Shown piece by piece: positions 1 to 8,040 of a DNA stretch of 49,353 bases (position 1 is the first letter of the stretch; every line of letters starts with the position of its first letter). Both the position numbers and the translations under genes were made by a program. Below the pieces are notes generated by a model that saw only the letters and a list, made by a program, of their open reading frames with translations, searched no databases and was not told where the DNA came from. The stretch spans positions 1 to 49,353 of the forward strand of contig JADMIH010000012.1 in assembly GCA_015478675.1 (NCBI GenBank). Reading direction: 5' to 3'. This DNA is from Chloroflexota bacterium. Lineage in GTDB: Bacteria; Chloroflexota; Chloroflexia; QHBQ01; JADMIH01.

Positions 1-456
1 CTCCTGTAGCTCGCGCAGAGCGCACTTGGCGCTCAGCACCTTGCTTGATGTAGCTTCTTCGCTATCGAGAGGCACTTCAGGGTAGTGGCTGGGGGTATTG
101 TCTATCTCTGCGGCGGGGCTGCCGCCGTAGAGGATCATCACTCGCCCCACGTTGATGAGGTAACACATTGCCCCGCGATGCTTGTCGGGAGCGACAAATG
201 ACGAGTCGGTAGCCACCACGCAGTAGTCGGGTTCGCACGGCTCGTGTGCACTCTCCTTGCCGATAGGCGAGAGTGGCGAAGCCACCCACCGCCTGGCGGA
301 GGCGTCCTGCACGCGCTGGTCCCACTCGGTATCGCCCACAGCCCGGTAGATGCGTACTGCAAGGTCAAGCGCATCTACTCGCGCTTCTGCCTGAGAATTG
401 ATACCGCCTCTGCTCTGCTCTATTTGCCGGGCAACTTCCGCCGCGTCGAAAGGCAT
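1..456 (-). CDS. nurA: DNA repair nuclease NurA, N-terminal part (runs off left edge)
   Basis: An open frame of 152 codons starts at an ATG at 456 on the minus strand and continues past base 1, so only the N-terminal part is seen. After a charged helical N-terminus it has the NurA-type core: a VVATDSS motif with Asp84, then a strand ending YLINVGRVMILYGGSP (about 99-114). In NurA the Asp of this motif binds the catalytic Mn ion. NurA is a 5'-3' nuclease that usually works with the HerA helicase in end resection; herA is not in view. GGGGGA lies 4 nt and AGGAG 13 nt before the ATG. The next gene, rsmI, is divergent. Identification rests on motif recall from the N-terminal half only. Confidence 0.72.
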   Translation of the reverse strand, partial: MPFDAAEVARQIEQSRGGINSQAEARVDALDLAVRIYRAVGDTEWDQRVQDASARRWVASPLSPIGKESAHEPCEPDYCVVATDSSFVAPDKHRGAMCYLINVGRVMILYGGSPAAEIDNTPSHYPEVPLDSEEATSSKVLSAKCALRELQE

Positions 457-495
457 ATTCCCCCACGATCTCCTAACTCACATAATATACTCACT

Positions 496-507
496 ACAGT
501 ATACTGT
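496..507. promoter_or_regulatory. 12-bp palindrome between divergent nurA and rsmI
   Basis: ACAGTATACTGT is a perfect palindrome in the 118-bp gap between the divergent starts. It overlaps TATACT at 500-505, a plausible -10 box for rsmI, and is close to TATTAT (minus strand, 488-483), a plausible -10 for nurA. It could be a dimeric repressor operator. No regulator can be named from it. Confidence 0.35.
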
Positions 508-574
508 CTGTGCATTCACCGGCAAAGCTTTTCCACCCCTCTTTGATGAAATGCAGGTCACTTGAGGAGCTAGC

Positions 575-1315
575 ATGTTATATCTAGTTGCTACGCCTAT
601 CGGGAATCTTGGTGATATAACGCTGCGTGCGTTGGAGATACTCCGCCTGGTTGACGTGGTAGCGAGTGAGGATACGCGCAAGACGGGTATGATGCTCAAG
701 CATTTCGGCATTCAGAAGCAGCAGATACCATTTCACGAGCACAATGAGGAGCGCGCAGGCGAGCGGGTGATTGCTCTGCTGCGGGAAGGCAAATCAGTTG
801 CTCTGGTGACGAACGCCGGCACCCCCGGCATATCGGACCCCGGCTATACCCTTGTACGTAAAGCTATAGAAGCGGGGCTTGAGTTCACCCTGATTCCAGG
901 CCCGGCTGCCTTTGTTATGGCCCTTGTGCTGTCGGGGCTGCCTGTACACAGTTTCACATTCAGGGGTTTCGCCCCACGCAAGGGTGGGCCGAGGCGCAGG
1001 TTCCTGGAGATAGACCGCGATGCGCCGCACACCCTGATCTTCTACGAAAGTCCTTTTCGCATTGAAGCCTTTCTGAAGGATGCGCTCGAAGTCTTCGGCG
1101 ACAGAGAAGCTGCGCTGGCCCGCGAGCTAACCAAGGTCTTCGAGACGGTAGAGCGCGGCCCCCTCTCCGCCCTGTTAGCGGCAGTAAGCAACCGGAAAAC
1201 AAGAGGTGAGTATGTGATAGCTATCGCCGGAGTTGAAAGGGAGAAGCGGTCACGCTCAACAGAGGCAGAGGATGATGATGGGGAATCAGGTGGGCGTTTG
1301 ATGCCGGAGTGGTAA
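575..1315 (+). CDS. rsmI: 16S rRNA (cytidine1402-2'-O)-methyltransferase RsmI
   Basis: This 246-residue protein is a SAM-dependent tetrapyrrole-methylase-fold enzyme that 2'-O-methylates C1402 in the decoding centre of 16S rRNA. Family signatures are [17 protein letters not shown] at the N-terminus, ASEDTRKTG (about 30-38), the [11 protein letters not shown] loop (about 81-91), LIPGPAA and FYESPFRI. The residue before AGTPG is Asn, where RsmI proteins usually have Asp (SDAG). The ATG at 575 has GAGGAG about 6 nt upstream. The C-terminal ~20 residues are acidic and variable. It converges on rpiA with only 8 bp between the stop codons. Confidence 0.93.
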   Translation: MLYLVATPIGNLGDITLRALEILRLVDVVASEDTRKTGMMLKHFGIQKQQIPFHEHNEERAGERVIALLREGKSVALVTNAGTPGISDPGYTLVRKAIEAGLEFTLIPGPAAFVMALVLSGLPVHSFTFRGFAPRKGGPRRRFLEIDRDAPHTLIFYESPFRIEAFLKDALEVFGDREAALARELTKVFETVERGPLSALLAAVSNRKTRGEYVIAIAGVEREKRSRSTEAEDDDGESGGRLMPEW

Positions 1316-1323
1316 GAATCCGC

Positions 1324-2016
1324 TCAGGCTCTTTCTACTATCTGAGTGCCCTTCTCATGGGCTACTATTACACGACGGGCTATGTTGGCGAAGATACCGT
1401 GCTCGACCACCCCGGTTATTAGCTTGATGCTGCCGGCGAGAGCCTGCGGATCATCTATGCCTGGGAAGTGGCAGTCCAACAGATAATTGCCGGAGTCGGT
1501 GATGTATGGCTCGCCGTGGGGAGCAGTCCGGCGCTGCGGGGTGCAGCCTAGCGCCTGAAGAGCGCCGCCGGTGCGCGTCCAGCCGAACTGCACAACCTCT
1601 ACAGGCACAGGCGCGCGCGTGCCCAGCCGCGTTACCACTTTGCTCTCATCTACGATAAGTACCTCCACTTTGCTGGCGAGCGCCACGATCTTCTCTCGCA
1701 ATAATGCTCCTCCCATTCCCTTGATTACTGCTAAAGTAGCCAGGTCCACCTCATCAGCACCGTCTATCGTGGTATCTATCTCGTTATGCTCGTCGAGTGT
1801 AGTAAGTGGGATGCCGAGTTGCCGAGCAAGTCGGGCGGTTCTTTCAGAGGTCGGGATGCCTGTAATCTGTAGACCTTGCTGCACCCTCTCGCCGAGCGCA
1901 TAAACCGCATATGTAGCAGTGGTGCCGGTGCCGAGGCCCACAATCATCCCATCGCGCACGTACTCAACAGCACGCAGAGCCGCCTGGCGCTTGAGAAGGT
2001 CGAGGGGGGCAATCAC
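1324..2016 (-). CDS. rpiA: Ribose-5-phosphate isomerase A
   Basis: This 230-residue protein interconverts ribose 5-phosphate and ribulose 5-phosphate in the pentose phosphate pathway. It has the RpiA motifs GLGTGTTA (about 27-34), TSERTA, the catalytic DGADEVD (about 85-91) and KGMGGALLREK (about 99-109), and its length is normal. The start is GTG at 2016, with no convincing ribosome site. It lies 21 bp after the response regulator on the same strand, so it may be the last gene of the kinase-regulator transcript, although its function is unrelated. It supplies ribose 5-phosphate, upstream of the purine genes found 40 kb away. Confidence 0.94.
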   Translation of the reverse strand: MIAPLDLLKRQAALRAVEYVRDGMIVGLGTGTTATYAVYALGERVQQGLQITGIPTSERTARLARQLGIPLTTLDEHNEIDTTIDGADEVDLATLAVIKGMGGALLREKIVALASKVEVLIVDESKVVTRLGTRAPVPVEVVQFGWTRTGGALQALGCTPQRRTAPHGEPYITDSGNYLLDCHFPGIDDPQALAGSIKLITGVVEHGIFANIARRVIVAHEKGTQIVERA

Positions 2017-2037
2017 AAGTAGAGATTCTTAGCGGCT

Positions 2038-2766
2038 CTAATCTCTCGGCACAGTAATGATCCCTAGCTGTAGGGCCATCGTAGTTGCCTGGAGCTTGGA
2101 GTGTACGCTCATCTTCTTGAGGATATTCTGAATATGGGTGCGGACGGTATTGGGGCTGAGCACAAACGTCTCGCTTATCTCTTCGTTGCTACTGCCCCGC
2201 GCCAGCTGCTCAAGTATCTCGATCTCCCTCGATGAGAGTTTGTCGCGCAATAGCTGAGCTTGCTGTTCTTTCTGCTGCTGGCGGTGAAAGTGCGACAGTA
2301 TGCGTGGGATCATGAAGGGTGGCACAACAGGCTCTCCCTCCGAGGCTGTGCGTACCGCCTGCACCACCTCATTAAGCGCTTGCTGCTTGGTAATGTATCC
2401 CGCAGCGCCCGCAGCGATAGCTTCGGCCATGATCGCCTCATCTGTGTCGGCGGTAAGCACCACCACGGTAGTGGTATCGTTGGCGGCTCTCAACCCCTTG
2501 ATCACTTCAAGGCCGCTCATACCTGGCATATGGTAGTCAACAAGAAGCACATCGGGCGGCGCCTCCAGAGCAGCACGCAGACCCTCGTCGCCTGTGAAAG
2601 CCATACCTACCACTTTTATATCGGGCTGCATATCGAGGACCACGCGTAACATCTCTGTGAATACAGGTTGATCATCTACCACGAGCACACGGATGGGACC
2701 TTCTCGTTGTGGCTTTTCTTCGATTGGATCTTCAGGTATTGCCGCCTCATCTGTGGGATAATTCAT
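2038..2766 (-). CDS. Two-component response regulator, NarL/FixJ (LuxR-HTH) type
   Basis: This 242-residue regulator has an acidic, probably disordered N-terminal extension of about 24 residues, a receiver domain (about 25-145; DD at 31-32, phosphoacceptor Asp77 in LLVDYHMPG, switch Thr in VVLTAD, Lys in ITKQQ), and a C-terminal LuxR-type helix-turn-helix (about 173-238) with the LSSREIEILEQLARG and SPNTVRTHIQNILKK signatures. Such proteins bind DNA as dimers after phosphorylation. It follows the histidine kinase by 20 bp on the same strand and is surely its partner. AAGGAA lies about 10 nt before the ATG. The regulon cannot be read from the sequence. Confidence 0.92.
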   Translation of the reverse strand: MNYPTDEAAIPEDPIEEKPQREGPIRVLVVDDQPVFTEMLRVVLDMQPDIKVVGMAFTGDEGLRAALEAPPDVLLVDYHMPGMSGLEVIKGLRAANDTTTVVVLTADTDEAIMAEAIAAGAAGYITKQQALNEVVQAVRTASEGEPVVPPFMIPRILSHFHRQQQKEQQAQLLRDKLSSREIEILEQLARGSSNEEISETFVLSPNTVRTHIQNILKKMSVHSKLQATTMALQLGIITVPRD

Positions 2767-2786
2767 GAAATCAATTCCTTGCTCTG

Positions 2787-4559
2787 CTATGTGCTCAGTT
2801 TGTTTGTATCTCTATCGCCGGCGGTTACAGCAACGGCTATCTTCTCTTTATCTATTGTACCGTTACCATTACCATTACCATTACCCTGATGGGCTATATC
2901 AGCGAGCGGGAGAGGTTTTTGCCCATTCTGCCCATTCTGTGCGCCATCTCCTCCGCTGTTAGGCCGCTCCACCAAGAGGGGCACTGTTACCTCGGCGATA
3001 GTGCCTTTGCCCGGTGCGGGCTGCAATGTGAGCGTGCCGCCGTGCGCCTCCACAATATGGTGAGCAATATAGAGGCCCATGCCGCTCCCCGGTATCGCCA
3101 TCGTCTCTTTGCGCTGAACGCGTGTGAAGCGGTCGAAGAGCTTGGGTACGTCGGCTGGGTCGATGCCTATACCCTGGTCGCGCACATAGATTATAGCGGT
3201 ATTGTCGAGGCGGTTAGCTCTGAGGCGCACTTCGATAGCCCCACCCTGCGGCGAGTACTTGATGGCGTTAGATAAAAGGTTGTTTAGCACCTGCTTGAGG
3301 CGAGTGGGATCAGCGCGCACAGGTAAACTCTCCGGGCCGATAGTGGTGAGGGCGTGCCTACGGGTAGTAAGCTGCTGGTCTTTGACCACGGAGTCCGCGA
3401 TCTTTCGCAGATCGGTTTCGACGAACCTATGTTTGAGCGCGCCTGCTTCCAGGAGAGAGATCGCCATAATATCGTCTATGAGGGTAAGGAGGTGCTGCGC
3501 TTCGCCCTGTATAGCGGTAAGGAACTCTGTGCGCTGCCCCTCATTGAGGTTGTTATTGTGTTCTTTGAGAGCGCCGGCGTAATTGTATACGTAAGAGACA
3601 GGGGTCTTTAGCTCATGTGAGATCATGCTGGCGAACTCCGACTTCATCCTGTCTATCTCCTCGATATGCCGCCGCGCCTCCGACTCGATTACCAGCGCCT
3701 CCTGCAACTCGTTGTTGGCCTCTTCCAACTCCTGCTGCGCCTTCGTCAGCTTTTCGGCCTCTTCACGCGCGCTATTGAGAAGCGCTTCTTTCTCTGCGGA
3801 TGCCCCTGCGAGGCGTCGGCGCATCGTTTCAAGCACAGCGGCAAGCTCTCCTATCTCGTCGGTAGACCTGACGGCTACAGCCGTCTCCAGGTCGCCGGAG
3901 GAGATGCCCTGGATGTTACGCATAAGACGCCGTAGCGGGGCGGTAAAGCCTTCGGTGAGAAGGGTGGCCGCGATGATCGCCGCAAGCACACCTACAAGAG
4001 AGGATAGGAGGAGTTGAGTGGAAACCTCGTCTACTCGCGTCTTCACCGCGGCCTGCGAATCCGCAACCTGCTGGTCCTCCTTCACGATGAGGCTGTCTGT
4101 GGCGTTTTGCAGCGCGAGGCGCGCAGTCTCTCCTTGTTGCCGCTTGGCGGCGAGGGTAATCGGGTCTTTATCAGATCGAGCCAGGGTCATCGTCTGGCGC
4201 GCCAGGGCGGTGTAGTTCAGGCTGGCCATTTTGATAGTGTTGATGGTGTCGAGGTCTCGCTTCTGAGTGAGCAGTGGGGTAATTTGCGCTATGGCCTGCT
4301 CTTGCTCATTGACAGCAGCCTCGTATTCTACGAGGAGACTGAGGTCCCCGATCTGCTCATAGGTGCGCGCTGCCACTATCTGCCTCTGTACACCCGAACG
4401 GAGGTTGTTGGCTTGCAAAAGTATCTGCTGGCCGCGGTTAATCAAATCGGAATAACGATTGTTGATCTCCGAGAGGGTGATAAGAAAGAAGACAACCAAC
4501 ACTACTGACGCCGCGATGAGTGCCAGGTAACCGAGGAGTATCTTATGGCGTATGCGCAT
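2787..4559 (-). CDS. Membrane sensor histidine kinase with HAMP domain
   Basis: This 590-residue kinase has TM1 at about 8-29, an extracytoplasmic helical sensor (about 30-182, resembling four-helix-bundle sensors of chemoreceptors), TM2 at about 183-204, HAMP at about 205-255, a coiled coil (255-305), HisKA with His315 in SHELKTP, and an ATPase domain (N-box around Asn427-Asn431, DQGIG 461-465, GSGMGL 491-496). A hydrophilic tail of about 65 residues follows, with a (Gly-Asn)5 run encoded by a hexanucleotide repeat. It autophosphorylates on His315 and donates to the regulator encoded 20 bp downstream. The ligand is unknown. No clear ribosome site precedes the ATG at 4559. Confidence 0.93.
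   Translation of the reverse strand: MRIRHKILLGYLALIAASVVLVVFFLITLSEINNRYSDLINRGQQILLQANNLRSGVQRQIVAARTYEQIGDLSLLVEYEAAVNEQEQAIAQITPLLTQKRDLDTINTIKMASLNYTALARQTMTLARSDKDPITLAAKRQQGETARLALQNATDSLIVKEDQQVADSQAAVKTRVDEVSTQLLLSSLVGVLAAIIAATLLTEGFTAPLRRLMRNIQGISSGDLETAVAVRSTDEIGELAAVLETMRRRLAGASAEKEALLNSAREEAEKLTKAQQELEEANNELQEALVIESEARRHIEEIDRMKSEFASMISHELKTPVSYVYNYAGALKEHNNNLNEGQRTEFLTAIQGEAQHLLTLIDDIMAISLLEAGALKHRFVETDLRKIADSVVKDQQLTTRRHALTTIGPESLPVRADPTRLKQVLNNLLSNAIKYSPQGGAIEVRLRANRLDNTAIIYVRDQGIGIDPADVPKLFDRFTRVQRKETMAIPGSGMGLYIAHHIVEAHGGTLTLQPAPGKGTIAEVTVPLLVERPNSGGDGAQNGQNGQKPLPLADIAHQGNGNGNGNGTIDKEKIAVAVTAGDRDTNKLST
2863..2886. repeat. Hexanucleotide tandem repeat inside the kinase gene
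   Basis: Almost four head-to-tail copies of TTACCA encode the Gly-Asn run in the cytoplasmic tail of the histidine kinase. The unit is a multiple of three, so copy-number change would alter linker length without breaking the frame. Confidence 0.8.
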
Positions 4560-4923
4560 AGGCCAAACAGGGAGAGTAAAGCTTACATAAGCTCGCTCAT
4601 AAACAGCAGCTACTGCATATCAGTTGGCGCAGTGCTGGTGTAACCTTACAACGGGTGATTATAGCAACCGTTTGCAGCATATGTCAAGTGTTGTACGTAA
4701 AACAACGTAGTAACTGTGCAGGGTTGGGGACCCGGCCCAGCCCCTATTCTTCTGAAAATAGCCCGCTGAGGGCGTATTTTCATTGGCGGTTGGTGGCCTT
4801 ATGGGTCAGGAGTTATTCTGAACAGTTACTCGCGCCTGCTGCTCTAATTGTGCAGCCGAGAGGAAAGACGAAGGCGAGCTTACAGCAAGGCAGCAGCGTT
4901 TTGGAGCTGAGCTTGTAATCTCA
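4560..4923. other. Intergenic region holding a repeat element
   Basis: This 364-bp gap lies upstream of the histidine kinase gene and downstream of the secreted-protein gene, both on the minus strand. I see no credible gene. The reading frames here cross the repeat element at 4710-4829 and have no ribosome sites. The bases next to the kinase start are AT-rich and may hold its promoter, but no good -35/-10 pair stands out. Confidence 0.6.
4710..4829. mobile_element. Degenerate MITE-like element, GTAA-type ends (copy 1, 120 bp)
   Basis: The left end GTAACTGTGCAGGGTTGGGG matches the ends of the copies at 13223 and 19156. The right end, read inward on the minus strand, is GTAACTGTTCAGAATAACTC and matches the right end of the 20537 copy. 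The inner part shares the block around TTCATTG-CGGTTGGTGGCC with that copy and has a hairpin with arms GAAAATA/TATTTTC. The flanking octamers (4702-4709 and 4830-4837) do not match, so this copy is old or rearranged. Confidence 0.6.
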
Positions 4924-6132
4924 TCACGGCGTGACTGGTGGTGAGTCGGCAACTGCTTTGAAGATGATAGTTTCAGTGAAGCTTGTGCCGTCTACCTGGT
5001 AGGCGTAGCAGCCTGCGGCGCGTACCACTGTATACGAAGGCCATTCATTCCAGATGGCAGATGATGCATCGTTCACGGTTGTGTCAAGCTGTAGCTCCTT
5101 GAGCCGAGTGGGAGGCTGCACTGCGCTTCCAAGCCCAAAGCCAAGCTCATTGGGCTTATCTATCCCACGCCCCCTGACCAACACGGGGCCACTGTAGCTG
5201 CGATTTCCTATCCAAAGGACCTTTACATAATACCAACCTCCATCCTGCTGGGCACCACCGAAGTAGGCGGTGGCATTAGCCCCCAGCCCCACCGGGTATA
5301 CGGGGCCGTTGCCGAGGGCGATGCCGTAGTTCGGCGAAACCTCTTTGCCCGGTGTAACTGGACATGGGCTGCCGGACGGTATAGCCGGCAGGTTTAGAGG
5401 GCGCTGGCGTAGAACTGTGTACGCATCAGCCGGGGGCGTATTCGTGGCGTCGCCCGGTACGCCGTTGGGGTACCTCTTTTTCAATTGTAGGGTCCCTAGC
5501 TGAGAGAGAAGAATATTGTACGGCGCTTTGTTCTCAGGGTGCATCTCGAAAACCGCGCGCTCGAAATATTGCACTGTGTATTCTTTGCCATCGAGGTCGC
5601 TTTTTTCGACAAATTGGTTGGTGATAGGATAGCCTTGCTGCATCAGTCCGCCGTGCGCCTTCCAATAGTCGAGGAAGGCCCCGCTTATCTCTTTGCCCGT
5701 TTCGGGGAAGAGCATGCCTTTGCCTGCCACAGGGTTCATGGGTGGAGGCAATTCGGGCGCTCCACGAGGGTACTTCTCCTTCAGGCGTGTACTGCCGAGT
5801 AAAGAGAGAAGCACGTTGTAGGGCGGCTGCTTGTCGGGGTGAAGCTCAAATACGGCACGCTCAAAGTACTGCACGGTGTAGCTTTTGCCGTCAGTAAGCG
5901 ATACTTCAGAGAACTGCCCTGTAAGGGGCAGGCCCTGCTGCGCCAGGCCGCCGTGACTATCCCAGTAGGAGAGGAATGGCTCGCAGAGGCTTTTGCCTGT
6001 TTCGTCGAAGCGCCTGCAATTCGTCTGCTGCGCGTCTGCTCTATCCCAGGAAAGCGCCTGAGTGGACAAGGCCAGGATCAAGGCTGCTATGGTCAAGGTC
6101 GCGCACAGGCGTGGCGATCTGTGAGTGCTCAT
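4924..6132 (-). CDS. Secreted protein with duplicated ~84-residue Chloroflexota module
   Basis: This 402-residue protein has a signal peptide (about 1-35: charged start, hydrophobic core LTIAALILALSTQA, likely cleavage near ADAQ-Q). Two copies of one module follow at about 41-124 and 141-224, in register exactly 100 residues apart: F-x-E-T-G-K, then F-L-x-Y-W-x-x-H-G-G-L-x-Q-Q-G, Y-T-V-Q-Y-F-E-R-A-V-F-E, and P-Y-N-V/I-L-L-S-x-L-G. The C-terminal half (about 235-402) is beta-rich, with no recognised domain. The module occurs in many Chloroflexota exoproteins; its ligand is unknown to me. GGAGG lies 8 nt before the ATG. It may bind carbohydrate or envelope material (a guess). Confidence 0.8.
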   Translation of the reverse strand: MSTHRSPRLCATLTIAALILALSTQALSWDRADAQQTNCRRFDETGKSLCEPFLSYWDSHGGLAQQGLPLTGQFSEVSLTDGKSYTVQYFERAVFELHPDKQPPYNVLLSLLGSTRLKEKYPRGAPELPPPMNPVAGKGMLFPETGKEISGAFLDYWKAHGGLMQQGYPITNQFVEKSDLDGKEYTVQYFERAVFEMHPENKAPYNILLSQLGTLQLKKRYPNGVPGDATNTPPADAYTVLRQRPLNLPAIPSGSPCPVTPGKEVSPNYGIALGNGPVYPVGLGANATAYFGGAQQDGGWYYVKVLWIGNRSYSGPVLVRGRGIDKPNELGFGLGSAVQPPTRLKELQLDTTVNDASSAIWNEWPSYTVVRAAGCYAYQVDGTSFTETIIFKAVADSPPVTP

Positions 6133-6311
6133 AGTAATACCTCCATATTATGAAAGCGTCCAGTGTGGACACCTGTATTATACACCCCACGTCAGGTGGC
6201 AGTCAGTGGGCAGTTCACCTTGTGGCTGCCGCACCTGCCATCTCTGAGGCGTATTGTTGATTCCAAACCCTCACACCTGGCAATTCCTGTAGTCCCGGCA
6301 ACCGGCGCAAC

Positions 6312-7904
6312 CTACTGCCCGCCTACTTTGTAGATGCGGATTTCATCTCTGGGGTCTGGAACTACCTCGACCAGGGTGAAGGCTTTGAATAAGCTGTCGT
6401 ACTGGCTTACCTGGTCCGGGTAGCGTGCGCGGTCATCGTAGAAGCGCCCATACATATCTTTAGAGAAGACCAGGTAGTTGAAGCCGTTAGAGGTGTACCA
6501 CTCCGGCGGATGGTCGCTCAGGCGGATCAGACCTTCTACGCTGAAGCGGCTGGGGTCTACGTACGGAGAGTATGACTCAAGCGCTATTCGAGAGCCTGAC
6601 GGAACATTGCGCGCTATCCAACTTCTGGCAACTTCCCGGGTATTCGCACCTGTCAAAAAGACACCTGTGTCGTACAGCATCTGTAGCACGGGGTAAAGCA
6701 GGGTGGCTACCAGCAGCAAGGTCACGCCTGTGGTAAAGAGCCTGCGGTTGACTCTTTGCCGCATAATAAGCGGCCTGAGTACATTTACCAGGAACGAGGC
6801 TCCCAGCAGAAAGAGGAATGGGGTCAGCGGCAGCAGCGTACGATCGTTCCTCACCTCGAAGCTGGAAATGAATACGAAGTAGAGCAGAGGAAAAAAAGAC
6901 AAGAAGATGAGCGATTTAGAGCGAATATAAATACCGCGGACGACCTCAAGTAGAGCAAATAGAGCCATTGGACCGGCGCTTGTGTAGGTGTAATGCAGGT
7001 ACCAGAGAAATGTATCTCCTTCCATTCCCATGTGGCCCACCGAGTAGTGCTGCGCCTCAAAAGTCAGGTCGCTGATAAACGTTTGGTAGTCAAAGATAGC
7101 GAAAGGGGTGGTCAGCAAAAAGGTGACAGCTCCCAGAAAGAGCGCCAGGTAGAGCCGCTTGTCTTTCCAGCCGCTGCTTCCCTCGCGCAAAAAGTGCGCA
7201 AGGAGAAGGGCGAGCACGATCAGCGCGCCATTATATTTGGTCGATGCGACCAGCCCGACAGCTACGCCCGCGAGTGAGTAGTGGCCGGTTTTGCCCTTGA
7301 GGAAGACGAGGGTGGAACCCCAGAAAGAGAGAAGTATGAAGAAGCCAAGAAAGGTGTCGGGAGTAATGAGGCGGCTGTTGATAACGTTGATTGAGGATAC
7401 GGCCATAGAGAAGGCCGCGATCAAGGCCGCCAGCCTGCTGCTGAAGAGGTACTTGCCGATGAAGTAGATGAGCAAGACCGAGCCACAGCCGAAAAGCACG
7501 GTAAGGCCACGTTCGAGAAGTATAGCAGAGGGGAGAGGAGCCGCGCCCACGCCCATCGTGATCATCGTGGGCGCGGAGATGTCCGCAGGGCTGTTGAAGA
7601 TGCCCGCCAGCTTGCCTATCAGGTAATAAGGGAGATAGGCAAGGGCATTCAGGTAGAAGAAGAGTGATGGATAATTAAAGAAATGAGGGTTCCAATCTCC
7701 TGTTTTGAAGATATTCTGGGCTATCGCCACATATGTAGGTTCGTCGGGGTGGTAAAGGTAAGGCAGCCCCATCTTTACGCCCCACACCCTCACCGCCAGA
7801 GCAAGGAGGAGTAGACCGGGGAGGAGCCATTTTGTATACCGCTCTGGAAACTCGATGTGCGTAATCCGGTATGCCTCTGCTATCCACATATATTGCTCAT
7901 GCAT
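6312..7904 (-). CDS. Polytopic glycosyltransferase, GT39/ArnT-like (GT-C fold)
   Basis: This 530-residue protein has about 11-12 predicted membrane helices and a soluble C-terminal ~110 residues. After TM1 the first outer loop carries HPDEPTYVAIAQNI with Asp54-Glu55, the acidic pair typical of GT39-type enzymes that use lipid-phosphate-linked sugars; HFFNYPSLFFYLNAL follows, as in the PMT_2 family. It probably transfers a sugar or aminosugar from a polyprenyl-phosphate donor to an envelope acceptor outside the membrane. The acceptor cannot be deduced, though secreted-protein genes flank it. No clear ribosome site precedes the ATG at 7904; a second in-frame ATG is at residue 6. Confidence 0.85.
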   Translation of the reverse strand: MHEQYMWIAEAYRITHIEFPERYTKWLLPGLLLLALAVRVWGVKMGLPYLYHPDEPTYVAIAQNIFKTGDWNPHFFNYPSLFFYLNALAYLPYYLIGKLAGIFNSPADISAPTMITMGVGAAPLPSAILLERGLTVLFGCGSVLLIYFIGKYLFSSRLAALIAAFSMAVSSINVINSRLITPDTFLGFFILLSFWGSTLVFLKGKTGHYSLAGVAVGLVASTKYNGALIVLALLLAHFLREGSSGWKDKRLYLALFLGAVTFLLTTPFAIFDYQTFISDLTFEAQHYSVGHMGMEGDTFLWYLHYTYTSAGPMALFALLEVVRGIYIRSKSLIFLSFFPLLYFVFISSFEVRNDRTLLPLTPFLFLLGASFLVNVLRPLIMRQRVNRRLFTTGVTLLLVATLLYPVLQMLYDTGVFLTGANTREVARSWIARNVPSGSRIALESYSPYVDPSRFSVEGLIRLSDHPPEWYTSNGFNYLVFSKDMYGRFYDDRARYPDQVSQYDSLFKAFTLVEVVPDPRDEIRIYKVGGQ

Positions 7905-8040
7905 CTATCTACAAGCAGGCTAGAAGCCTCGCTTCATCATCGAGGTCACTATACAGGATGCAGATTGAGTTATCAAATGGAAGTTAGTGAACAGGGTTAG
8001 GCGTCAGGAATTAGCTACTGACCCTGTTCCCTGATCCTAC

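Noticed and set aside
496..507. LexA box of the CTG-N10-CAG or GAAC-N4-GTTC type
   Set aside because: The palindrome has ACAG outside and CTGT inward, which fits neither consensus, so it is kept only as an unnamed dyad.
244..546. Open frame of 100 codons on the plus strand
   Set aside because: It is antisense to the nurA coding frame, which has clear motif identity, and it has no ribosome site.
4655..4918. Open frame of 87 codons in the gap before the histidine kinase
   Set aside because: It runs through both ends of the mobile repeat and lacks a ribosome site; it is not conserved in the other copies.
7921..7948. Short upstream reading frame (MMKRGF) after a TATAGT box before the GT39 gene
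   Set aside because: Six codons with no other support. The TATAGT box may be a real promoter, but a regulatory uORF cannot be argued from this alone.
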